The notes below the pieces were generated by a model, which was not told the DNA's origin, did no database searches, and saw only the letters and a program-made list of their open reading frames with translations. From Lates calcarifer (taxonomy: Eukaryota; Chordata; Actinopteri; Centropomidae), in the NCBI RefSeq assembly GCF_001640805.2, contig NC_066853.1, positions 21,909,742-21,973,741 of the forward strand: 64,000 nucleotides of DNA. Direction: 5' to 3'. How positions within the stretch are numbered: the stretch's first letter is position 1; every line of letters starts with the position of its first letter. The translations under genes were made by a program, and so were the position numbers. This document shows positions 34,170 to 46,900 of the stretch, one piece after another.

Positions 34170-34320
34170 AAATATATATATATAAAAAAAAGAAAAAACA
34201 GAAATTGTCATGTAAAAAAAAAACTATGCAATCATAATGTGTTGAATTCTGAGTTCTGGGGAAGGATGTGGGCATCAATCAGGCCCTTTCTGCAAAAGTT
34301 CCCTGTCTAAATTAAACTGA

Positions 34321-34985
34321 GGAGAATGGATTTCTCCAGTGTCTGTTGGCTGTTAGGGGGAGAGGAGGGGGAGACTGGGAAGGAACTGAGAGGAAAAGAC
34401 TTGGACCAAAAGCTTGTTTCTTTTTTTTTCTTTCTCTTTTTTTTTTCCCTGTGAGGTTGGAGAGAAATGAACTCTGGAATTGTGATTTTTTTTTTCCTTT
34501 TTTTTGTACTCTTTAATATCAAACCTTATCTGCTGTACTGGAAACTGCAACGCCTTCTGTCTCTAATGATAAGTGAGTTTCACAAAGCACACATAAAAGT
34601 TTCCTTACAAAATACCTCTACTTGTCTTAATGTCTTTTCTCTTGTGAGTGTGATGGGGGTTTTTTTCCACGTGTAACTTTAAGTTTGTGGGACCTGTTTT
34701 ACTATATTCATGAGATCTGAAAACCCAGAAGCCTGTTACGCTTGTGGGGTCTGACAGTGACCAAAATGCTTTACTTTCAGTCATACTTCTGTTTTTTATC
34801 AACTTTTTGAAATGGAAATTCAGCCTGAACTTGTATTTAAGTTTGCACAAGTGACCATACTTTTACTGTAATGAAAAGGTAGAAGTAGTGTCATCAGGGA
34901 GAAAACTCTGGGCAACCTGTGACGGTAAATCTGTCCTTATGTAGACAGATGGGTAGTAGGCTACGTAAAACAAAGTTGATTCAAG
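34321..34985. other. Intergenic spacer between actn4 and the SMOC-like gene
   Basis: T-rich tracts and no recognisable coding exon. The two genes are head-to-tail on the same strand with 1-2 kb between the last actinin poly(A) candidates and the SMOC promoter. Confidence 0.6.
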
Positions 34986-35156
34986 CAAGTGTATATAAAA
35001 AGAGTGCTAAAAAAATACATCACTTGTTCAACTGGTTTTAACACGTGCACCGGAAATGGGCAGTACATTGGGGCGAGAGGAGAGTCTGCTCTGCGCGTGC
35101 AGCACCCGACACTCGGACCTGCTTTTACGCGCGGTCGTGTTGGAACACCTCGAGAC

Positions 35157-35201
35157 ATGAGAAGCTCGATGACATCCGAAGAACAGGCGGCGAAGTCGTG
35201 A
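35157..35201 (+). CDS. Upstream ORF in the SMOC-like 5' leader (14 codons)
   Basis: ATG to TGA reads MRSSMTSEEQAAKS. It lies fully upstream of the main ATG at 35,334 and would sit in the leader if transcription begins near the TATA box at 34,992. It could tune translation; expression is not shown. Confidence 0.25.
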   Translation: MRSSMTSEEQAAKS

Positions 35202-35333
35202 CGTGACCCGGTCTTTGTTTACGAACATTTTTTACAAAGATTGGCCGCTGCCGCTCCGCGCGCACTGCGGCGTTTTGAAACCCCGGAATACTAAGGCGCG
35301 CGGCCGCACCTCTGGGCCGCTGTGACGGGAGTG

Positions 35334-35411
35334 ATGCTCGCCCTCACCTTTGCCTGCAGGGCGCTGCTCGTCGTCCTGTTCTCGGGGTCTGTTCAGACCG
35401 AAAGGAGAGGG
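35334..35411 (+). CDS. SMOC-like exon 1 (signal peptide)
   Basis: This 78-nt coding part encodes 26 residues from [20 protein letters not shown] to QTERRG, with a hydrophobic core and likely cleavage near Ser17-Ser19. The ATG has G at -3. Donor GTAAGA is in phase 0. Confidence 0.85.
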
Positions 35412-36629
35412 GTAAGACCTGAATTCTAATGTTATAAAAAGTGGTCTGTCTACTAAAACTACCGAGTCTGAAACATTTGTGGAGTTACGTCTGCACTGCA
35501 GGTGTTCTTTTGATGCCGAGGATTATACTAAAAAAGTAGGCCTAACTATTGCCCATTAGTTTAGTACGGCTTAATAAAACACACACGATACTAGCTTGTG
35601 CCTGAAAACTGAATGACTGCAGTCTAATAGGTAGGCTATAAATGAGGCAAAATCACCACCGAAACTTTTTTCAAGCTTGCATATATTAAGTATGTAATTC
35701 AAAAGGCTGCATTTTTAAAAAAGATTATTGGCTTATAATTGGCTTATTTGCAGTGCTAGAGGAAAGTTCCACATGAGCTCAACTGTGTCAAAACAACAAT
35801 CAGTTATTTTGTATACTGATTTTGAATGGTTAGCCTTTAGATCTGACGTTGTTTATTGAAGCTTATTCAGAATATTTATTTGCCACTGACATAGGCCACT
35901 GTAACATTGAACTTGTTTTGACTCTTAAACCGATAAGAGGCTTGAAGCTTTCATTGCATACCTGAAGCTGCAAACATAACAGAAGTAAACAATATGTACT
36001 GAATACCGTTAAAAACCAAGTTAGAAGAAGTATTGAAGAAGAAGTTTCTATTATCATTGCTATTATTATTTTTACAGGAATGCTCCATAAAGTCAAACAT
36101 TAAGCCAATCGAAAAAACTTGAGTGGAAACAATGCAGAGTCAGCTTTTTAGACCAAGATCCTATTCTCCATTGCTTAAACCTTCCAGAAGGGACAGAAGA
36201 AAGATTTCTCAGCACCAGCCTACTCCTTTCAGTTTTACCCAGTCTAGATAACAAATACAAAAAAGCTTTTAATCTATGTAATTTGCTGGCTGTTTTTGGA
36301 CCATGATCACTAATGGCTCCAAACTGGTCTCATCAGCTTTGGCTTGTAATTGGTTTAATGAAACTGAACAGGCTTGACAGCACCATCCCAGGGCTGCGCT
36401 GTGTTATTTTGGCAATTCTGGCAGCAGTAAAGACAACATTGATTTTCAAGACAGAGAGATTAATCCTCATGTTTGATTCAGAAGTTCCCTGATGTATGTG
36501 TGAGTTCCCTGGAGGACAGCAGGGTAACTCTGGGCAGCAAGACCAAACCACAAACACACACAGACACACATACACACACATATCGATGCCAAGTAAATAT
36601 TTAATTTGCTACTCAGGGGAAACAGACAG

Positions 36630-36664
<35 letters not shown>

Positions 36665-37894
36665 TAAAAACGAGCCACAGTAATCCTATAATATATTTTA
36701 AAGTATGCTTTACAAACATCACAGCTTCACTGTGATATTTGCGTGAGTAGATACAGAAATATGATAAAATGTGAAACATGGTAACACTATCAGAGGGGTA
36801 TTATAAACTCTAATATAAACTCTAATATCAATATGCTAAATGATCAAAGTCAGTCATGTCCTAAGTCTTATGACAGCCATTAGTTTCTTATTGTTTCAGT
36901 AAGGGGGAAATCTCAAGATTTGAAATCTGTCAGAGTAACTACTAAACTGCTTTTGTTTATTGACCAAATAATTGTCTTATCTTCATACAGTCCATAGCAG
37001 GACTTTTTGGGAAAATGTTCCTTAATGATCCATTTAAGTGCCTCTGGGAAGCTCTGACAACTGAGTGACGTTTGCTGCAACTTTTGCAGTATTACTTTTC
37101 AGAAACTTAATTTAAAGATACCTGTGGACCAAAAGCTAGCTAGGGGCTGTTTGATAATTTGACAAATAAATTAATAAAATAAAGAAAAACGATACAAGAA
37201 AACATGATGTTCACTCACTGTGATATTCCAACTAAATTTCAAGGATCTGCAAGTTGACTTGCTCACTTTACTTGTATGAACTATACCCAGTGACAGAAAT
37301 AAATCTGTTTTGGAAATGGTCAGCAGTTAATGTAATGTGCAGGTAATTGAACTAAAACATACAAAAGTGCTGGTCCTCTCCTGTAAGGTTCATATAAAAT
37401 TAGCAGCACAGACACAGTCTGTTTACCTGCACGTCTGATTCTTCCTCAGACAAAGAAGTGTGTGTGTTTGCGTATGCATATGTCATCAGTGCTGATGGGT
37501 GTGTGGAAGTGATGTTTCTCCACGCACACCTCTGAATCCCCTGAGATGCTCAGCAAGTCATCATCATCCCTCCATGTGTGTATGTGTTTAACATTTGCAG
37601 TACAGATTGACAGCAGAGAGAAAAAGCTGCGTTCACAATGAACCATTCACTCTTCAGCGAGCTCCCGTACGATAGCACTGGCAATTTTTTCAGACGCTAA
37701 AACCCTCTGCTGGGTGTCAACAGGCCTTTCAGCAGCATCAGCGACCCCCTTTCCAGGCCAAACATCATATTTTTCAAGAGCTCTGGAGATGAGTTTTTAT
37801 GTTTTCCCTCAGCAGCCAGTCGGTGGTATCTGGAAGGTGTGAGGCACGAGGAGACAGTGGTGGCTTGTTCTCGCTTTCTCTGCTACTCGCTTAC

Positions 37895-37939
<45 letters not shown>

Positions 37940-40900
37940 CTCTCACTCTGTTTCTCTCACTCACACACTCATGGCTGACATTTTATAGGCCTACAAACTG
38001 TGGTGGTAATTGTTTCAACACTGAGGATATTGTAGTTGCTGTAGTTGTACCTGACAGACAGGAAATCCAGTCTCCCCAACACTTTGCACCTGGCCTCCTG
38101 CCCTCCACTACTCCACCCTTTATTCCCCTCGTTCCTCTAACCTCCCTCTAGTCCTCCTTTTTAGTCATTCCATCCATGACTTTCATTTCTCTCTCCATTC
38201 TCTCTCTCTCCTTCATTCTTCACTGTTATTTTCCTTCCTCTGTCTCTATGTTTCTTCACCTACCTCTTTCATTCCCTCCTTTCTTTCTTTCTTTCTTAGC
38301 ACCCTTTCCCCCCATATTCATCTTCTTTCTTCTATTTTTCCATTTCTTCCTCCACTCCCCCCCACCCCACCCCCATTCATTTTCTTCCTTCCTCTACTCT
38401 GATTTCTCCCTCAGTTTTAATGGTGGTGCACTCTTCCCACTCCAACTTTTTTTCTTTTCTTCCTTGCACGCCTCTCACCTTTTTTAAATCTACTCCTTTG
38501 CTCCCTCCTGTATTTCTCCATCTGTTTCTCCTTGAATTCATAAATTCCTCATCTATTCTTCAGTTTTTACTCTCCTGCATCCTTCATTCTTTCCCCTGTG
38601 AGCCCTCATTCCCCAAGTTTTCTACTCTTTATCCCATTTCCTGCAGTTTTTTCACTTTCCATCCATTGTTTAACATTTACATCCAAACAAAATGGAACAC
38701 ACCTGATGATTTCATTTCATTTCATCTGTTATTTAACCTTTATGTAGCCTGGAACGTCATGTGAGATATATTTATCTTCACACTGATGCCTTGAAAACGT
38801 ATGTTTTCAACTATTGGTAGTCAGAGAGTTCTTCACTGTGTCAGCTGTTTGTTGAGGTCTGGCTGCACCCATGTGGTTCAGGGAGGGTTTGGAGCAGAAA
38901 TTATTTGTGCTTTGCTTGGACTGAGGATATATTCTTCATACACTGTTCCAGTTTCCCTAACCCAGTCCTCCTCCTCCTCTTCCCTCCATCACTCCTTTAT
39001 TTCATATCATCTTTCTAAAAAGCCACATTTTGACATTTTCACTTTAGGATGGTAACTGAATCAAACTGAAACTGTAAAAAATAAATAAATAAATAAATAA
39101 GCATGACATGACAAGTTTTGGTGAACTTTCACTTAATGACTTCCCAAAGACTTTGTAAGACTTTCCTCTTGGAGTTTTTGTTTACTTCATTATTCTATTT
39201 ATTGTAGTTATTTAGAGCTGCTGTGAGTTTTCATTATCAATTAGGACTGGGCGATGAAATTATATAACATTAAATGACATAAAACAATATTACTGTATAA
39301 AATGATGTGATTTTCCTTGATAGAAATAATAAATGGTCAATAAATGTTCAATATAATTAATTTCCATGTTTAGATAGCATGAACAGAAATTAATCATGAA
39401 CCACCAGTCACATCACAGGAACAGAGCTATGCATTGCACAAGTTAGGTTGTAAATTAATTAGTTTTGTTTTTCCACCTCAGTTTTGTGAAATGTTCCACT
39501 GTTTATCTTATGATCAGACCATGAAGAAAAGTTTTAAACCATAGTTTAATAGTCTTCAACTTTCACTTAGGAGCAAAAATCAGCCTTTAAACTTGAAAGA
39601 AATAAAGATGTGACATTTATCATGATAATTATCAATATTGACTGACATGAAAACTTTTATCATAGTAACATTTTGTCCATACCACCCAGCTCTTTTTGAT
39701 TATTTGTTCAAATAAAAGACCAAACATTTTTTCAATAATGGACAAAGAGGCACTGAGTGAGAGTGAGAGGGTGGGGTCAGTAGCCCGCTTTGTTCATCAG
39801 TGTGTATGTGTGTGTGTGTGTGTGTGTTACCTTACATGTTTCTGGTGTTTATAGTGAGTCTCTGTGGCAGTGTGTCAAATCTAATGTATATTTTGGAGAT
39901 GTGTATGAGGCTGTGTGTGATCCTGAGCTGAGAGAGTGCTGTCAGGCACCCAGAGGAGCATGTGGGAATAATTTATATCATAACGCTTGCCAGATTCTCC
40001 TCTCCTAACACAGTTTTTTAGGTGCCATTTTCTAACATAACATTTCTAACATATTAGTATTTGTAGTACTGCAGCATCTTAAAATTAGCACCTATCACAT
40101 GACTCTTAGTATAATATCATATCATAGTGCTTGCTCGTGGTGGGAATTGTTGAGTGTACATAATATTATAAAGAGTACAGTCTGCTCTAAATTAAAAGTG
40201 CTCTGAGATAACATCTGTTATGATCTGGTGCTATATAAACTAAAACTGACTAGACTTATGTTGTTCTGTATCATCATCCTTGGTCAAAATTACTTACAAA
40301 AACTGTTATAGCGCTTTTATCTATTTGCACCTGTGGGTGAGCAATGTCAGATACTTCTGTTATTTTATCTTGTTTACACACAGTTTATAGGTTTTGAAAT
40401 CAACACCTAGACAAAACAGATGTGCATGGTGCCCTAGGAGGAACATGGATTAGTAGAAGACTTACAACATAGCTAGATATTAAATGACAGTGTGAGGACC
40501 AAGAGCAAGTTAGTAGGAATATTTTTTGCCACTTGATCTGTGCATTAAAAACCAAAGGAGAATTGCTCAGTGGACACTTAGTCACTGCTGTAAATTTTGA
40601 TTTTACTGGAGATGAGGTTCAGTTTTGGTAACTTTGAGAACCAATATTTGATTCTTATGCAGTTACAGGTGAAATGAGGGTAGTACAGATCATGGGAAGT
40701 GTATTGATAAAGAATTTGTGCCAAATGGAAGTTGCTCAGTATATTAATATTTTTTGAAAGTGACACATTTATTAAAGGATTTGGGCCAGAGATCTCATTG
40801 TTTTTGCTCTTGGTCAGATACATGCAAATTTTTTTGTTTGGCAATAACAAAACTTGTGGAACATTTTTCTTCCATTCAAAATATTTTCCTCCGTGGCCTT

Positions 40901-43900
40901 CTGAGCCTCTGTAGCTGTTTGGTAGCTTTGGAATCTTTGGGGGGTACCCAATAAAATTCAGTGTAGAGGTTGGTAGAGACTATTAATGCTCTTAAATCTT
41001 AAAATATTTTTGAACTGGTCAGCCCGTTTTAGAGGAAATAGCATATAGTATAAAAAGCTGTTGGCCAAGGATCAGGCTGCATAAACCGTTTGGGAAGAAA
41101 ATGTGTTTCCATTGGCTGGTTAGAGGCTTTAATAGTTATTCCAAAATATTTTGCTGTCAGAAACTCGTTTTACAGTTGTGAAAAAGCTCCTATTTAGGTT
41201 GAAAAAATGTCGCTCGTTTTGCTGTCAGGCACAAAGCCAGTCACCCTCCTTCCTCTTACAGTTTCCTGATGGCAGAGACAGAGATGGAAACACAGCTTCT
41301 CTCTGCAGGGCAGACGCTGTCATCCTCCCCTCAATTAGTGAAGTTTATTCACCCATTAGTTTGGAAAATTGGTGCTCTCAGAGTGAAAATGTCAGGTTTA
41401 AGAAAGACAGAGACTTTTTTTCACACTCTGCGTCTGCTCAGTCATCCTGAAGCATTTTCATGTTTCAGATGTGTTGATTGTTGACTAACACCTTCTCTCC
41501 TCTCTCACTCTCTTTCTCATTCTTTGATTCTGCCTCTTCTTCAGTCCAGTTTTTCGACACGTGACACTAAAAGCCACTTTATCCTTCACAAACAGCCATG
41601 CAGGGACTGATGCCTTTCACTCTATCTCTTCTTTACACCTGCAGTGTTTCGGACAGTTTTATTAGTCCACTGCCACACATAGGGTGACAAAACACATGGA
41701 AAGTAGAGTTTCCTCTACATACTCTATGCAAAAAGAATATATTTCTGCAGCACAAAGTAAGAGTAGAAAACCATAAGACAGCATGAACATTAATTGTGTA
41801 TGTTTGTGTGTTTGTAGCCTCTCCTGATCACAGAGAACATGTGGCCCCGTGGTTGTGTCCTGGACTGCCAGGGAGGGCGCCACAGAGTCGTGTGTGGCAG
41901 CAACGGCAGGTTGTATAAATCACTGTGTGCCTTCCAGAGGGCACAGTGCATCAACACACAGCTGCGTCTCGCTCCTCGCGCACACTGCTCAGGTACATCA
42001 TCCCAACCTGTGGATAATGTTCCTCATGTTGCTCATATGTTGATGCTCATATGTTGTATGCTAAAACTACTGTGACTTATTTCTGTTTTGATCCTGACCA
42101 TAATAAAAACACAACACTGTCCAGACCTTGTACAGCACAACACTTCACTTCATTTTGACTAAAGAAGTATTCAACCATTTCATTAAATTGTAATCTTCTT
42201 TCAGATTGAACTGACCTAGCTGATAGAAATACTATACTGCTAAAGAAAAATGACAACTTCTTATAGTGGAGAGTTCAGCAGAGTATGCACATCTGTCCTC
42301 ATGCCCGCTGACGTTTGGATAGAAATGACTTGATTTCCCTTTTTATTTTAGATCTGAGCCAGTCCAAATGCCAGCTGGCTCGGGCTCAGGCCCTGGAGAA
42401 TACCGTCCACAGTCACGATAGTCCTGCAGCTGCCATGTTTGTGCCGGCATGCCACCCAGACGGTCACTTCCTGCCAGTGCAGTGCCACAACCAGACCGGA
42501 TACTGTTGGTGCTCCACACCTGACGGCAAACCTCTCAGTGGGACCTCAATCCTTCATCTCATCCCCGACTGCACTGGTCAGATATACTTAACTCAGAGTC
42601 ATGCAAATAGGTGACATATTGAAGGAAAAACTACCTCTGTCATGGATTCTCTTAGTGCCTGTGGAATTTAACAGGAGAGACACACAACTTTCTTCCAAAA
42701 GATATTCCTTCATTTGATGATGGTGGTGCAGAGGGCTGTCTGACCCATCACTTCAAAATCTCAAGTGTTCAGTTGGCTTGAGATCTGATAACTGTAAAGG
42801 ACATGGCATGTGATTTTTATACTCATCAAACCATTCAGTGAGCCCATCTGCATTTCTAATGTTTCACTGCAGTTTTTTTTTCAGTTTCCCCCTTTAATGG
42901 TCACTATCTGTTTGTATCAGTTGTATTTTATAGATTAATATATGAATCGCAATTGAATCTGCTTGACATTTTGTATATTTTCCACACTGACATGGTCTCT
43001 TGTAATTTATTATCCTGAACAGATCACATCACCAAGTTGGCTCAGACAACTGATACAGATTCAACTCAAATCAAAGGTGAGAAAGAGGCTTTTTCTGTTT
43101 CACATTCATTATGTCAACATTCTTATATCTACTTGTGCCTATGCTGTTTTCATCTGTGACTTTTTTCTGCCCTTTTCTGGCATGATGCTGCCAGACAAAT
43201 CTGCAGAAAGTTTAACATTCACAGACCACTTCACATGCCAAAACACGCCATGAAAATGTCTTTCTGTCTGCCTAATTTTCCCACCATTCTCGCCTGATTC
43301 TTCAAATGCATTCCTCCCTCTGTCTGGACTGTTTCCTCCCTCATTCGTGTTACATTCACTCGCTTTTCTTATGTTTCAGGGGAAGTTGGTGAACCTGGGC
43401 CTACGTTGGAACCCAGAAGACCTGCAGGTGACAAACTTGTGTTGTACACTTAATGAGCATAAAACAGCACTGAATATAACTTTATGTTTTTTCATCTACT
43501 CACCAATGTCCTCCTGAGACCCAGAAAAAAAGGTTTTAATATTTAGATTTTCTGTAGAATTTAAGTATTGTGCTTGAAAGAAACATATTACAGCAAAAAA
43601 AAAAAAAAAAAAAAAATCAAACATGTTATTAATTTATTTTTCATCATATGTCCCTTATAGTGGACATCGGGTCTTGTTTGGTCTTGATTTTGTCTGGATT
43701 TCTGTTACAATTTCATAAGACATTAAAACCAATTAGATGAAGGAAACACATCTGAACAACAAAACATTTTAAGAAATAACATCTCATAGTGGAGCTTTTT
43801 GATTAAACTGCATTCTGCACACATGATAGTCAACTAAAGTGGGGTTGTTAGGTCATGTCATGCACTGCAGTAACAACAGATCATGCATGGTACAACAGGA

Positions 43901-46900
43901 AGCAGTTTTTTTTGCCTTTGAAATACAGAAGGAAATGTTACATTTAATGCACTTGACAAATGTTTTCCCTTTGCATCCTTCTCTCCTGCACTGTGATGTA
44001 TGTACTGCCTCCAGAGGCCTGGTGGTCTCACCTGTACTTGATCCAGCTTTTTGTGGCGGCCAGGTCAAAGAAATGCAGGAACATATGGACGGTCCATTTT
44101 CTTGTGCGGCTTGACATTGAGCAAAAGTTGATTACGCGGTCACACAAATCAACTCCACCCATGTTTTTGTTGTACTTAGCCACAACAGCGGGTCTAGTCA
44201 CAGTAACATGGCACTTTTCCTGCACTGACCATCTCATGCAGCTGTCCTGGGGCTCTATCTCATGGACACTGGAGGCCATCAGAACTGCCATATACTGATT
44301 TCATCCAGACTATTGACATTAAAGTTTTGTTTGTTTTATCATTGTTTGTTTTCTTCCCACTTTTCCTTCACTCCCCCCTGTACAACACATAACCAAGCAG
44401 AAATCCTTTTTAATCGTTCTTTGACTGTAATATTCTCTTGTCCAGAGCTGACAGCTCCTCCGATCTGGATGACCATCCTGATGAACTCAGTCAGAAGACC
44501 CACTGGTAAAAGTAGGATGGCCTGATGTGAAGTTTACATATGAGTGTGTAAAAATATTCTTATGCTCTGCAAATATAATTATATTATGTGTGTGTGTTTG
44601 TGTTTGTGTGTGTGTGTGTGTAGAAAGTCCTCAGACATGCGAGCGTGAGCGAGCATCACTACTCTCTCAGAAGCATTTAGCCTGGCAGGAAGAGCGTTTT
44701 ATCCCAGTATGCACTACAGATGGCCGCTACAACCCCGTGCAGTGTCACAGAGCTACAGGTTACTGCTGGTGTGTCAGGGTTGATAGTGGCAGACCACTGT
44801 CTGGCACTTCTGCAAGGTAACCAGTCAGTTAGTTCTATGGTTCATTGTGTTCTCTAGCATTTTGTTTGACCCTTATCTTTTCTTTCCTTTTTTTCTTTCC
44901 CCTTCCTCTTCACAATTTTTCTTTCTTTCCTTTTCTTTTCCTTGTATTATTTTATTTTCCATTCTTTACTTTCCCTTACTCTCCTCCCATCCTCTCCTCT
45001 TCCCTCCCCTCTCCTCATTGGAAGTGGCTCTTTCATATAGGCGCAGATGTAATTACGCACAGAAGCATTTCATCTTAATTATCCAATTTTACACCAGTCA
45101 CTGTCACTGTTCGCTGGGTGGGATCCCCTTAAAGGAAACATACAGAACAAATTGGAATAAATTGCACTTGAGTTGTTCTGTTCTCAAGGGGTTTTATCAG
45201 TGTTGTTGATGCTCAGCTGCTCACAAACTCCTGAGAGGAAAATGTTGGATGTTTTCATGTGATGGTTTTCTTTGGTTCACTGGTGTGAGGAAAACTCCCT
45301 GCGGCCTCATCATGTTTTTTTTAGTCTTCCTCCTGATGAGCAGTGCATACACTCTCTGGTTGTATTTAAAAAGTATTTTATCTTCTTTATCAGGGAAAGA
45401 AATTCAATTAAATAATACATTAATTTTGACTCTTGACAGATATTCAATTTTTTTATCACCAGATTTATCTAAAAGTAGCATCACATAAACAGAAGAACCA
45501 AATACATTTTACATTTCTGTATAGAAATCAGGTAAATTTCCACTCTCTCAACACTTCTATGAAGGTTATAATCTCTTTTAAAGTTTATTTGGCTTAATCA
45601 TCCTTTGGGAATTTGTAGTTTGTGTTGCTGTTGATTTGTATTGTGTTAGAGGTATTATAATGTTGGTTAATTGACATTTAGTTGCTATCTCTGTCTCTTT
45701 GCAGGAATCATGTACCAGACTGCTCTGGGGCAGAGGGAGACCCAGAAAGAACATACATCTCGTACAGGGAAAAATCTCTGCCTGGTAAATATGACAGTTT
45801 CTGTCACATACTTGGATGAACAGAAAGATGATCTGAAGTTTTCATCACTAAAAAAAATCTGCAACATATTTCAGAAATATTCCCTTGTAAGCACAGAAAA
45901 CCATCCTTAGTGTACAGGAATGTCTGCTTAATTTCTAATTTATAAAATATAGGATTTTTGTTTGTCCCCACTCCCAAGGGAGTTAATAGAAACAAAGCAG
46001 TGAACATGAAACCGGAGGGAAGTCAATGTCTCCCTCAAGGGCACTTAGGGCAGGGTAGACTGTCATGTGTAGCAGCCAAAGACGGATGTTCTGTTCCCAC
46101 AGGGTGTCCCGGGGCTCATAAGGAGAAGTTCCTACAGAGTTTGGTCAGAGTTCTGCAGCTGGAGCGAGCTGGAAGTCTGAGTCCCTACCAGTAAGTCTAC
46201 TGTACATCACAGCAGGTGAACTGGGGTGATCGATGTAGTAGTGATTAATGATCTCCAGTGAAACTCCAAATGAAGTCTGAAATCACTGCCTTTTAATTGT
46301 AAATTGGGAAACTATTGAGTGTTCACTGAATTGAATAAATGAATGAGGGGGTGATTTTGGACACAACCACAGTTTACATTTATTTAGTGATTATTCATGA
46401 CAAGCAACCGTCTTAAATACAGCTGGCTTTAAGAAAGCTATTGACTTCTCTCCATGTGATGATTTGTATGTATGAACTACAGCACAAAGTGCAAGAACTA
46501 TGTTATTACATTTGTGATCTTTTGAGAAGTGCAATTTGAAAAGAACAATCAGATACTGGTAGGGCTGCCAGGGTCGACTCACAAAATGTCAATCGACACA
46601 TTTTTTTTTGCTTAGCACATACACAGAGCAATGCAAGCAGGGACACTGAGGCAGGTTGCAAACTTAATATCAGAGTCTGGTCTTAAAATGACTGAACCAC
46701 AAATTAACTGTGATGGAAGTTGGCATGGCAGACTCGTTTGTGTTGGCCACTCTGATACTCTCAGCTACAATGTCTGGCTAACAGCACCGTCAGCAGCCTG
46801 GCAGGAGCAACACTCCACAGTACTTTCTCTGACTGCATAGAGATGTGTTTTTAGTGAAAATATTGAAATTGTCACTGAAACTCATGCCAGTGTATATTCT

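Larger units (their letters stand above)
32414..34320 (+). other. actn4: actn4 3' untranslated region and downstream flank
   Basis: No coding potential was found after the TAG. The stretch starts with purine-rich, then G-rich DNA, with several runs of four or more G-triplets. It later becomes T- and A-rich. The transcript end is not fixed by sequence; candidate poly(A) signals are listed separately. Actinin 3' UTRs of about 1 kb are usual, which favours the signal at 33,410. Confidence 0.6.
34992..35411 (+). promoter_or_regulatory. CpG-rich promoter and 5' leader of the SMOC-like gene
   Basis: From about 35,040 to 35,400 CpG dinucleotides become abruptly frequent (GCGCGCGGCCGC-type blocks), unlike the surrounding AT-rich DNA. 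A TATATAAAA box lies at 34,992-35,000 and a TGACGTGA CRE-like site at 35,199-35,206. A start site near 35,025 would give a 5' leader of about 310 nt. Start position is inferred. Confidence 0.6.
35412..41817 (+). other. Intron 1 of the SMOC-like gene (6.4 kb)
   Basis: No exon is supportable. The intron holds a (GT)n/(GA)n tract, a (CT)n tract at 37.9 kb, about 600 bp of C/T-rich DNA at 38.1-38.7 kb, a short inverted-repeat element at 39.24-39.69 kb and a possible degraded LINE fragment at 40.6-41.1 kb. Confidence 0.75.

Noticed and set aside
38176..38764. Two overlapping open frames of about 100-115 codons
   Set aside because: Their translations are runs of Phe, Ser, Leu and Pro from a C/T-rich tract, not a protein family.
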